This document shows positions 19,667 to 27,908 of a DNA stretch of 64,000 nucleotides, piece by piece (within the stretch, counting starts at the first letter, position 1; every line of letters starts with the position of its first letter). The stretch lies in assembly GCA_902586195.1 (NCBI GenBank), contig CACIGF010000001.1, positions 278,243 to 342,242 on the forward strand. The letters run 5' to 3'. The position numbers and the translations under genes are program-made. The DNA comes from an uncultured beta proteobacterium. Its GTDB lineage: Bacteria; Pseudomonadota; Gammaproteobacteria; Burkholderiales; Burkholderiaceae_A. A model generated the notes under the pieces. The model saw only the letters and a list, made by a program, of their open reading frames with translations, had not been told where the DNA came from and ran no database searches.

Positions 19667-22306
19667 ATGGAAAAAAGTGCAGAAAAAATGACGTCTCACC
19701 AGATAAAAGAGTTATTTTTACGCTTTTTCGTTGAAAAAGGTCACCTTCATGTTCCGAGCTCTCCGTTAGTCCCGGAAAACGATAAGAGCTTACTTTTTAC
19801 GAATAGCGGAATGGTTCAGTTCAAGGAGGAGTTTCTAGGAGTTAGATCACCTCCCAACTCCAAAGTTGTAACCTGTCAGAATTGTTTAAGGGCGGGAGGT
19901 AAGCATAACGATCTGGAGAATGTTGGGTATACCGCACGACATCACACTTTTTTTCAAATGTTGGGAAATTTTTCATTCGGTGATTACTTCAAAGATACAG
20001 CAATTACCCTGGCGTGGGAGCTTCTGACAGATATTTATAGATTGGATCCTAACAAGTTAATTGTGACTGTCTATGATGATGATGAGGAAACTTACAAAAT
20101 TTGGAGGAGCAAAATAGGTATATCGGAATCGCGAATTTTGAAAATCGGAGATAATAAGGGAGATCGCTACTCAAGTGACAATTTCTGGCAGATGGCGGAT
20201 ACAGGACCTTGTGGTCCTTGCACAGAAATTTTTTTTGATTATGGTCCGAACGTCAAAGGGGATCTACCAGGAACAACAAATGAGGGGGATAGATTTGTAG
20301 AAATATGGAACCTGGTATTTATGCAATTTTACAAAGATAAGAAAGGAAGAATCTCGAAACTACCTAACCAGTGTGTGGATACGGGTATGGGATTGGAAAG
20401 AATTTCTTCTGTACTTCAGGGAGTTACGGATAATTATCAAACCGATGCCTTTTTTCATTTGATGTCTGGCGCGGCGAAATTATTGAAAGTGGACGAACTC
20501 GATACTATCTCACTAAAAGTAATATCAGACCACATAAGATCGATTTTTCACTTGTTACGTGAAGGAGTAAACCCGAGTAATGAGGGTAGGGGTTATGTGC
20601 TTAGGAGAATTATTCGAAGGGCAGTCAGATACGCATACAAGTGTGAGGTCAGAGATATATTTTTGGCAGATATGGTCGACATATTTCTTAAAGATTGCTC
20701 GGAGAAAATCAACGCGGAAGAAATAAGCACTATTAAATCAAAAATAAGTATTGAGGAGGAAAAATTCAGCACAACTTTTTTCCGTGGCATGGAGATTCTC
20801 TCACATCAGATTAAATTAGCTAATTATAAAGTTTTAAGTGGGGCGACTGCCTTTCTTCTTTACGATACATACGGTTTTCCAATTGATCTTACTGTTGATA
20901 TTTGTAAAGAGAAAAAAATAGAAGTTAACATTGATGAATTTAATGTCTTAATGAATGAGCAGAAAGAACGTTCCAAAGATAAAAATCAATTTCAGCAGGC
21001 AATTCAAGTGAATGAACCAAATTTACAGACTGAATTTGTTGGTTATAACCGTTCTTCTGTTGATTCCGAAGTATTAGGTATATTTAAAGATGATGAAAAA
21101 ATAGCAGAACTCAAAGAAGGAGAAAGAGCATATTTAGTTTTGGAAAAATCTTGTTTCTATGCAGAATCTGGAGGGCAAATTGGTGATACTGGAATGATCA
21201 CTTCACCCTCAGCACAGGTGTCAGTCCTTGATACAATAAAATTTAATAGGATGTTTCTGCACGACTGTGTTGTAAAGAAAGGTACACTAAAGGCAACGCA
21301 AAGTGTCTCAGCGCAGATAGATAAGCTTAAAAGGGATATGGTGATGTGCAATCACTCTGCAACTCACCTTCTTCACTTTGCTTTGAAACAAGTTTTAGGT
21401 GATCACGTTGTACAAAGAGGATCTCTTGTTACCGAAGAGAGAACTAGGTTCGATTTCTCACACGAATCCAAAATTGATGCAGCAGATATCGTTTCTATAG
21501 AGAATCTTGTAAATGAGATAGTTAAAAATAACACCATGACCGAGATTAAAAATATGGAGTATTCTGAGGCTGTTGATTATGGTGCCGTAGCTCTTTTTGG
21601 AGAAAAATATGGGAACCGTGTAAGAGTATTGAAAATTGGACCGTCTATTGAGTTATGCGGGGGAACCCATGTATCTCGAACAGGTGATATCGGATTTTTT
21701 AAAATTATCTCGGAAGGAAGTGTTTCAAGTGGCGTTAGAAGAATAGAGGCTGTTTCCGGAAAAGCTGCAGAGGAATATGTTATGACATTAGAAAGGACGC
21801 TTCGTGAGACTTCTGAAGTGCTTAAAGTACCACATCATAAAATTCTTGATAAAGTTAAGCAGTTAAATCATGACTTAATGCAGAGAGCAAAAGATATCAG
21901 GTTACTTAAATCTGAGCAAATCAGAACACAGAAATTATCGATAATCGAAACTCTCGAAAGGATGGAAGATCCAAAAATTCTGACGCTGGCTGTCCACTCG
22001 GCAGATGTTTCTGATTTAAGGGAAATTACAGACGAGATAAAATCAAGGTTTAAAAAGTTTGCCGTTGTTTTAGGTACTATTGGTCCCGGCAAAGTGTTGT
22101 TGGTTTCAAGGGTATCGAATACGCTGGTTGATACTGTGTCAGCAAAAGAGGCTTTAGAATTGTCAGCTGAAATCATCGGGGGGAAAGGTGGAGGAAGAGC
22201 AGATTTTGCTCAAGCTGGGGGAAGTGTGATTGAAAATATAGACTTAGCCTTTAAGAAAGCAGAACAATATTTTTCTCAAAAACTAGGTAAGATATATGAA
22301 AAATGA
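19667..22306 (+). CDS. alaS: Alanine-tRNA ligase
   Basis: Class II synthetase with an editing domain. 879 residues. The N-terminal aminoacylation core has LLFTNSGMVQFKEEFLG and ARHHTFFQMLGNFSFGDYF. The editing zinc site is CNHSATHLLH (about residue 561) plus CGGTH (about 664), and the C-terminal glycine-rich GGKGGGRADFAQAGG segment is present. The ATG at 19667 has a weak GGGA site 5 bases before it. The ATG seven codons later (19688, MTSHQIKELF) fits the usual N-terminus at least as well. Confidence 0.97.
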   Translation: MEKSAEKMTSHQIKELFLRFFVEKGHLHVPSSPLVPENDKSLLFTNSGMVQFKEEFLGVRSPPNSKVVTCQNCLRAGGKHNDLENVGYTARHHTFFQMLGNFSFGDYFKDTAITLAWELLTDIYRLDPNKLIVTVYDDDEETYKIWRSKIGISESRILKIGDNKGDRYSSDNFWQMADTGPCGPCTEIFFDYGPNVKGDLPGTTNEGDRFVEIWNLVFMQFYKDKKGRISKLPNQCVDTGMGLERISSVLQGVTDNYQTDAFFHLMSGAAKLLKVDELDTISLKVISDHIRSIFHLLREGVNPSNEGRGYVLRRIIRRAVRYAYKCEVRDIFLADMVDIFLKDCSEKINAEEISTIKSKISIEEEKFSTTFFRGMEILSHQIKLANYKVLSGATAFLLYDTYGFPIDLTVDICKEKKIEVNIDEFNVLMNEQKERSKDKNQFQQAIQVNEPNLQTEFVGYNRSSVDSEVLGIFKDDEKIAELKEGERAYLVLEKSCFYAESGGQIGDTGMITSPSAQVSVLDTIKFNRMFLHDCVVKKGTLKATQSVSAQIDKLKRDMVMCNHSATHLLHFALKQVLGDHVVQRGSLVTEERTRFDFSHESKIDAADIVSIENLVNEIVKNNTMTEIKNMEYSEAVDYGAVALFGEKYGNRVRVLKIGPSIELCGGTHVSRTGDIGFFKIISEGSVSSGVRRIEAVSGKAAEEYVMTLERTLRETSEVLKVPHHKILDKVKQLNHDLMQRAKDIRLLKSEQIRTQKLSIIETLERMEDPKILTLAVHSADVSDLREITDEIKSRFKKFAVVLGTIGPGKVLLVSRVSNTLVDTVSAKEALELSAEIIGGKGGGRADFAQAGGSVIENIDLAFKKAEQYFSQKLGKIYEK

Positions 22307-22532
22307 GGAAGGAGCTCACGAGCTAGATTTGAGTGGGTTAAACTGCCCACTTCCTGTGTTAAAAACAAAAAAAAAGTTATCCTCGATGGATAGGGGTGAA
22401 AGATTGTTCGTTGTTTGCACTGACCAAGGTTCATTCGATGATTTTAAATATTTCTGTGATCATTCAGGCAATAAGTTAGTGTCAAGAGAAAGGGCAGAGG
22501 ACAAAATTTTTTTTCTTATTGAGAGGAAATAG
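22296..22532 (+). CDS. tusA: TusA/SirA-family sulfur carrier protein
   Basis: Small sulfur-transfer protein. 78 residues. The family signature LDLSGLNCPLPVLKTKKKL contains the persulfide-carrying Cys in the CPxP context. It overlaps the end of alaS by 11 bases, so it is expressed with it; a tRNA-related role such as thiouridine synthesis would fit, but TusA paralogues also act in molybdenum cofactor and formate dehydrogenase maturation. Which role applies is not shown. Confidence 0.86.
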   Translation: MKNEEGAHELDLSGLNCPLPVLKTKKKLSSMDRGERLFVVCTDQGSFDDFKYFCDHSGNKLVSRERAEDKIFFLIERK

Positions 22533-22533
22533 C

Positions 22534-23577
22534 TCACTTTTTTACATCTGCTGCAACAGTGAAGGCGTCTGAAAAAAAGTTTTTTTCTGCCAGATTCAGT
22601 TTTTTCGTCAAATCATCAAACGCAGCATTAACCATTAAAGGAGATCCGCAGGCGTAAACATTATAATTTACCAAAGAGTTGTGATCCTCCATAAGGGCGT
22701 GATGGACAAACCCGGTTCTTCCTTTCCAGTTATCCTCGACAGAAGCTTCACTCACAACTGGAATGTATGCGAAGTTTGTAATTTTTTTAGACCAACTTTT
22801 GATGTTGTCTGACAAATATAAATCTTTAGGCTTCCTGACGCCCCAATAAAGCCAAATGTTGTACTGTAAATTCTCTAGAGCAAGATTTTCAATTATTGCT
22901 TTGATAGGTCCGATTCCTGTTCCACTAGCTAAGAAGATAATATTTTTATCGCTATTTTTTCTAAAATAAAAGGTTCCTAGAGGTCCTTCAAGCCTAAGTA
23001 TTTTTTTTTCTTTTATCTCGACTTTACTTTCACTCTGAAATCCGAAAATAGAATCTGTAAAAAGTCCTCCAGGGTTGTGTTTTACGTGTAGTTCAATTAA
23101 GTTGTCTTCTCGAGGAGCATTTGCCATAGAGTAGCTTCTTCGCTTATCTCCCTCCAAAAGAATATCGACATATTGTCCCGGTAAAAAAGAAAATTTTTGG
23201 TTTGCTGGAAGTCTTAAATAAATTATTGCAATATCATCCGTCACCTTCTTGACATTCTCAACTCTACACGGCAGTTTCTTTGGTTGGTATTCCTTTGCAA
23301 CGGATAACAAATTAGCTGTTATTGTCACATCCGTAATTGGTTTTGCCGTACATAAAAGTATTGATTGCGTCTTTTTTTCAAATTCAGAAAGCGCTCTTTT
23401 CTGGTACGTGCCATAATCTATTTCTCCTGCAGTGATCTTTGCTTTACAAGAACCACACGCACCGTCTTTACACCCGTAAGGTACAACCAAACCATTTTTT
23501 AGGGCAGCGGACAGAATCGTCTCTCCGTCATTGACTTCAAAGCTAACGCTGCCAGGATTTATCATTACAGTTTTCAT
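22534..23577 (-). CDS. Ferredoxin-FNR flavin reductase (CDP-6-deoxy-delta-3,4-glucoseen reductase type)
   Basis: Soluble NAD(P)H reductase with an N-terminal 2Fe-2S ferredoxin and a C-terminal FAD/NAD half. 347 residues. Cluster ligands are seen in GCKDGACGSCKAK (Cx4CxxC) and a later Cys in ILLCTAKP. The FAD site is RRSYSMANAP and the nucleotide site GTGIGPIKAI. Relatives next to alaS or sulfur-carrier genes are often given the glucoseen-reductase name, but there is no deoxysugar pathway nearby, so the true partner is unknown. It ends 1 base from tusA (convergent). Confidence 0.85.
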   Translation of the reverse strand: MKTVMINPGSVSFEVNDGETILSAALKNGLVVPYGCKDGACGSCKAKITAGEIDYGTYQKRALSEFEKKTQSILLCTAKPITDVTITANLLSVAKEYQPKKLPCRVENVKKVTDDIAIIYLRLPANQKFSFLPGQYVDILLEGDKRRSYSMANAPREDNLIELHVKHNPGGLFTDSIFGFQSESKVEIKEKKILRLEGPLGTFYFRKNSDKNIIFLASGTGIGPIKAIIENLALENLQYNIWLYWGVRKPKDLYLSDNIKSWSKKITNFAYIPVVSEASVEDNWKGRTGFVHHALMEDHNSLVNYNVYACGSPLMVNAAFDDLTKKLNLAEKNFFSDAFTVAADVKK

Positions 23578-23581
23578 AGAA

Positions 23582-24721
23582 TTATTTTAACAAAGCAAAT
23601 CGCTGTGATTGAACTAATAATAACAACCCTATAATAAGGGCGGAAATTGGCGGGAAAAAAGCTATCAAGGAGGGGGGCCATGTATTTAGCACTCCCAAAT
23701 GCGAAACGAGACCATTCAATAGATGGAAAAATATTCCGAAGAGCACTCCTACGAATATTTTTATTCCTATATTTCCTCCTCTTGTTTGAATAAAAGCTGC
23801 CGGTGTGGCTATTAGTAACATTATCCAGATAAGTAATGGATACACTATTCTTTTCCAAAAAAGAATTTCGTATGAGTTTGCATCTTGATTGCTATCCTCC
23901 AAGTATGCTGTATAACTTCTTAATTCTTGTGCTGACATCTTGTCTGGTTTTATTGTTAAAGCATTAAAAGTACTCTCAGAAATATTTGTCGAAAGTATTA
24001 CGTTGTCAAATTGCTTTTCTGTTATTGATGTTGGCTCCGACATATCAAGAATGGTAGGCTTTACTAAAATCCAACTGTAAACTCCCTCATCCGTCATCTT
24101 GTCTTTTTGAAAAAGCCCAAATTTCGCCGAGATTTTCCTTATTAGTTTGTTTTGATTGTCAAATTCATAAACTAAAACGGAAGAAAGTTTTCTATCAAAA
24201 TCAATTTGACCTATATTTATAATCCGTTCGTTGGCATCGTTTTCTATTTTGTCATAATCTAAAACATCTCTAATCCAATACCCGGTTTGAAGTTCTATTG
24301 TTTGGTTTAGCCCTCCACCAGATTTAACTTGATTAAGTTTATTAATGGAGAGCGGCATAACAATTTCAGACAAAAAAATTGTGAGCATGACAATAGGTGT
24401 TCCTCCTGTGATGATCACTTTTATAAAATGGCGAGTGGAAAATCCACTTCCGAAAAAGACTACAAACTCAGAATTAGCTGCTAAGGCAGCAAAGCACCAC
24501 AAGCTACCTATAAGTGTGGCAATTGGGATAATATCGTAAATGATACTCGGAGCGTTAAGGATTTGTGAATAAAAGATTTTTTCTAAATTTATCTCATAAG
24601 TATTTAGGTTTTCTAATTCAGCTATGAAGGAAAAAAAGGAGAAGAGGACAGTAAATCCAAATGTAATGATAAAGATTTTTCTTAACAAATCGGATACAAG
24701 GTATTTAGTTATTAATGTCAT
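23582..24721 (-). CDS. lptG: LPS export permease LptG
   Basis: Inner-membrane subunit of the LptB2FG transporter, which extracts lipopolysaccharide from the inner membrane. 379 residues from the ATG at 24721, which overlaps the lptF stop as ATGA. An in-frame start 36 codons upstream is rejected because it lies inside lptF and adds non-family sequence. Three N-terminal and three C-terminal membrane helices flank a periplasmic jellyroll domain. The N-terminus MTLITKYLVSDLL is typical. Confidence 0.93.
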   Translation of the reverse strand: MTLITKYLVSDLLRKIFIITFGFTVLFSFFSFIAELENLNTYEINLEKIFYSQILNAPSIIYDIIPIATLIGSLWCFAALAANSEFVVFFGSGFSTRHFIKVIITGGTPIVMLTIFLSEIVMPLSINKLNQVKSGGGLNQTIELQTGYWIRDVLDYDKIENDANERIINIGQIDFDRKLSSVLVYEFDNQNKLIRKISAKFGLFQKDKMTDEGVYSWILVKPTILDMSEPTSITEKQFDNVILSTNISESTFNALTIKPDKMSAQELRSYTAYLEDSNQDANSYEILFWKRIVYPLLIWIMLLIATPAAFIQTRGGNIGIKIFVGVLFGIFFHLLNGLVSHLGVLNTWPPSLIAFFPPISALIIGLLLLVQSQRFALLK

Positions 24722-25812
24722 TTTAGAATCTGCAATATACTTGTGTTGATTTCTCCTTCTCTGTAACGGGAGGCAATACGGGTAAGAACTATGATTGTTA
24801 TAGGAAGAACCATTTGACTTATTAACCAATCAATTGAACCTTTGATGATAAGAGCTTGAAAAATACCCAGCAAATGATTAGCAATTAAAAAGATTAATAT
24901 AGCGGAAAAAATATGCAGAATTTTTAATTGTTTGCCTCCTCCTAGTGATAAAGGGACTGCCAAAAATGGGAGGAATGCACAGAGAAAAATGGTTCCAATT
25001 CTCATGAAGAGTTCTGCAAGATCTGGATCTGTCGAACGGTTGAATAGCGTCATTGAATCTGTACTTTTTATTCTTTTTTGTAGCGTGTAATTTTTTGGAG
25101 GATTCTCTAGAGACATACGATATGTATCAAATACCGTATATTGATAATCTTTAGTTTGATTGGCCTGTTTAATATCAAAACGGGAACCGTTTTTCAAGAT
25201 TATCCACGGTGTCTCGTTTATAAAAGAAATTTCTCCATTTCCTCCCAAGATGACAGTTTCCCTGTTTGTGTCCGTTTGTATTTTTACAAATACCAAACCG
25301 AGTTTCATTGATTCTTTTTCGGTTCTCTCAAAGAAAATAATTCGATTTCCTTTGGAAAATTCTGAAAATCTTCCCGCAGAATATTGCTTTAGACTACTGC
25401 TATTCTCTGCTTGTAAACGCAGTTTGTCAGCCTGGTACCGAGCCCAAGGGGTCGCGAAAAGCGTTGTAACTGCCGTAAATAAGACCAGAGGAAGGACAAA
25501 TTTGATTATCGTAGGCGTAAAATCAAATAAGCGCATGCCAGACGTTCTAAGAATAACAAGTTCATTGTCATTTTGAAGTCTAGTAAAAGTAATAAATACA
25601 GCCAAGAATGCTGTAAGAGCAATAATTGTTCCGATAGAGCTAAAGGTTGAAAAGAGAATTAATGGAATAACGATGTCCGGAGCCGTCTCTCCGCTCGCGG
25701 CATTGCCTAATGTTCGCACAAGAGCCATCGTCAGGACTACGGTAAAAAGGGAGCAGAAAATTACCCCTCCCTGGAACCTTAATTCTTTTAATATCGATCT
25801 TTTAGTGATCAC
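24718..25812 (-). CDS. lptF: LPS export permease LptF
   Basis: Partner of LptG in the LptB2FG lipopolysaccharide exporter. 364 residues: N-terminal membrane helices with the FITFTRLQNDNELVILRTSGM coupling region, a periplasmic domain with SAGRFSEF and FFERTE, and C-terminal helices. It is first in the lptF-lptG operon and divergent from pepA (39-base gap), as in many proteobacteria. Confidence 0.94.
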   Translation of the reverse strand: MITKRSILKELRFQGGVIFCSLFTVVLTMALVRTLGNAASGETAPDIVIPLILFSTFSSIGTIIALTAFLAVFITFTRLQNDNELVILRTSGMRLFDFTPTIIKFVLPLVLFTAVTTLFATPWARYQADKLRLQAENSSSLKQYSAGRFSEFSKGNRIIFFERTEKESMKLGLVFVKIQTDTNRETVILGGNGEISFINETPWIILKNGSRFDIKQANQTKDYQYTVFDTYRMSLENPPKNYTLQKRIKSTDSMTLFNRSTDPDLAELFMRIGTIFLCAFLPFLAVPLSLGGGKQLKILHIFSAILIFLIANHLLGIFQALIIKGSIDWLISQMVLPITIIVLTRIASRYREGEINTSILQILK

Positions 25813-25851
25813 AGGATATATAATTATAATTTTATATAAAGGTATTGTGTC

Positions 25852-27468
25852 ATGATAAAGGCGTTAGATACAATTGAAACAAAGAGAATGAGTTTAAAAA
25901 CTACCGGAATGCAAAAGACAATGGCAGAGAAAGTAAAAATCTCAACTTTCAATCAACCTATTGAAAAAATGCCGTCTGTTGATTGTCTTTGGATACCTAT
26001 ATTTGCCGGGAAAGGCGCTGCTCGAATGACGGGTATCGGCGCTTCTATGAATAAATTATGTGGAAAAGCAATTGAACGGGTTTTAAAATCGGGAGATTTT
26101 AAGGGAAAGTTAGGCGAAACATTGGTTTTGAGAGATATTGTCGGGGTAACCTCAAAAAAGATTTTGTTGGTCGGGTTGGGCCAAGAGTCCAATTTGGATG
26201 GAAAGGCTTTCGCTCGCGCAGTTTGTGCAGCTGTTAGGACAACTGCCGATTCTTTAACGATAAAAAAAGCGTTGTCATTTTTAGCTCAGGTAAAAGTAAA
26301 GGGAAGAGACAGTAGATGGCTAATAAAATTGCACGTAAGTGAGAGTTTGCGAGTGCTGTATAAATTCGAAAGATTTAAGACTGAACAAAAAGGTGTTGAG
26401 GAGGATGACGGGAAAAAATTAAAATTAGATAATATTTCTTTAACATCATTACAGATCTCGGCTCCGGGCAATATATCAACTGCGGAATCGTCGAGGGCAA
26501 TCAGAGATGCTGTTTGTCTTGCAAACGGGGTCGAATTAACTAGAGATCTGGGGAATTTGCCACCTAACATTTGTACCCCCGGGTATATTCGGGATGTAGC
26601 TAAAAGTCTTACGAAAGGTACGAAATTAAAATGTGAGGTTTTTGATAAAAAGAAATTAGAAAAACTTGGTATGGGGTCTTTTCTAGCTGTAGCTCAAGGT
26701 TCTGTTCAGCCACCTTATATGGTTGTTCTTACCCATAATGGTGGTAAAGAAAAAGAGGCGCCTATAGTTTTGGTAGGTAAAGGTATTACATTTGATTCAG
26801 GAGGAATATCCATTAAACCTTCCGCTGCAATGGATGAAATGAAATATGATATGTGTGGTGCAGCAACAGTCTTAGGACTTATGAAGACTGTGGCTGAGAG
26901 TGGTATAAAAAAAAATGTCATCGGTGTTGTCGTTACTTGTGAAAATATGCCAAGTGGGACTGCGACTCGTCCGGGTGATATTGTCACTTCGAAATCAGGT
27001 CGAACAATTGAGATACTAAATACGGACGCGGAAGGAAGGTTAATTCTTTGCGATGCTCTTACTTACGTAGAGCGTTTCAAGCCAAAGGCAGTGATTGATA
27101 TTGCGACTCTGACAGGAGCTTGCGTAATTGCTTTGGGTGGGGTCAACACAGGTTTGTTTTCTGCTGAAGATGAACTTGCGGCCGCTCTCACGGAGGCTGG
27201 GCAAAGATCTCTCGATCCGGCCTGGCGTTTACCTTTGGAGGAGGAGTATCAGGATCTTATTAACTCTCCGTTCGCCGATGTTGCAAATGTTGGCGGTCGG
27301 GAGGCAGGTAGTGTTACTGCTGCTTGTTTTTTGTGGAGATTTGCGAAAAGTTATCCATGGGCACACTTAGATATCGCCGGAACAGCCTGGTTGAGTGGTA
27401 GTAAGAAAAATGCAACTGGCCGACCTGTTCCACTGTTGTGGGAATTTGTTTCAGAATATAAAAATTGA
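25852..27468 (+). CDS. pepA: Leucyl aminopeptidase (M17)
   Basis: Dimetal cytosolic aminopeptidase; in E. coli PepA is also a DNA-binding regulator. Up to 538 residues. The metal and catalytic region VGKGITFDSGGISIKP and the signature NTDAEGRLILCDAL are intact. The ATG at 25852 has AAAGG 9 bases upstream; later in-frame ATGs (25888, 25921) would give a more typical N-terminus, so the first 23 residues are uncertain. The order pepA-holC-valS is conserved in gamma- and betaproteobacteria. Confidence 0.95.
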   Translation: MIKALDTIETKRMSLKTTGMQKTMAEKVKISTFNQPIEKMPSVDCLWIPIFAGKGAARMTGIGASMNKLCGKAIERVLKSGDFKGKLGETLVLRDIVGVTSKKILLVGLGQESNLDGKAFARAVCAAVRTTADSLTIKKALSFLAQVKVKGRDSRWLIKLHVSESLRVLYKFERFKTEQKGVEEDDGKKLKLDNISLTSLQISAPGNISTAESSRAIRDAVCLANGVELTRDLGNLPPNICTPGYIRDVAKSLTKGTKLKCEVFDKKKLEKLGMGSFLAVAQGSVQPPYMVVLTHNGGKEKEAPIVLVGKGITFDSGGISIKPSAAMDEMKYDMCGAATVLGLMKTVAESGIKKNVIGVVVTCENMPSGTATRPGDIVTSKSGRTIEILNTDAEGRLILCDALTYVERFKPKAVIDIATLTGACVIALGGVNTGLFSAEDELAAALTEAGQRSLDPAWRLPLEEEYQDLINSPFADVANVGGREAGSVTAACFLWRFAKSYPWAHLDIAGTAWLSGSKKNATGRPVPLLWEFVSEYKN

Positions 27469-27908
27469 CCAGAATCGATTTTTACTATGACGTGAAAGAT
27501 ATACTTTCGTTTGCAAGTCGGATAGCCCGAAAACTACACTATGAGAAGGTTATTGCAGTCAAACATCCGATGGTTATTCGTTGCAAAAATCAGTCCCACT
27601 GTGAAGAGGTAGGTTATTCGATTCATAATTTTTCAAAGAAAGATTTTTTACCCTGCGCAGTGTTTTCTGATGACAGAGCAGATTTATTTCCTATAATTTT
27701 GTCAACAGTATCGGAGGTACCATTATGGGCAGACGACATAATTGTTTTATTAAATTTAGATACAAAAATCGAAACAACTTTTAGCTCTTACTGTAGGGTT
27801 ATAGAGATCGTTGATCAAACCGAACTCAACAGACAAAAAGGACGTGAAAGGTATAAATATTATAAGGAACGAGGCTATGAAATTTTTGGCCACAGAGTTA
27901 ATAAATGA
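27465..27908 (+). CDS. holC: DNA polymerase III chi subunit
   Basis: Clamp-loader accessory subunit that contacts SSB. 147 residues. The family pattern is seen in TRIDFYYDV, an ADLFPIIL segment and the tail RERYKYYKERGYEIFGH. The start is a TTG overlapping the pepA stop (TTGA); no ATG exists until well inside the fold, so the TTG is needed. It overlaps valS by 4 bases (ATGA). Position between pepA and valS is diagnostic. Confidence 0.9.
   Translation: MTRIDFYYDVKDILSFASRIARKLHYEKVIAVKHPMVIRCKNQSHCEEVGYSIHNFSKKDFLPCAVFSDDRADLFPIILSTVSEVPLWADDIIVLLNLDTKIETTFSSYCRVIEIVDQTELNRQKGRERYKYYKERGYEIFGHRVNK

Noticed and set aside
23582..24829. Longer lptG starting at 24829
   Set aside because: The extra 36 residues lie inside lptF, are unlike the family, and the ATGA overlap at 24721 is a typical start.
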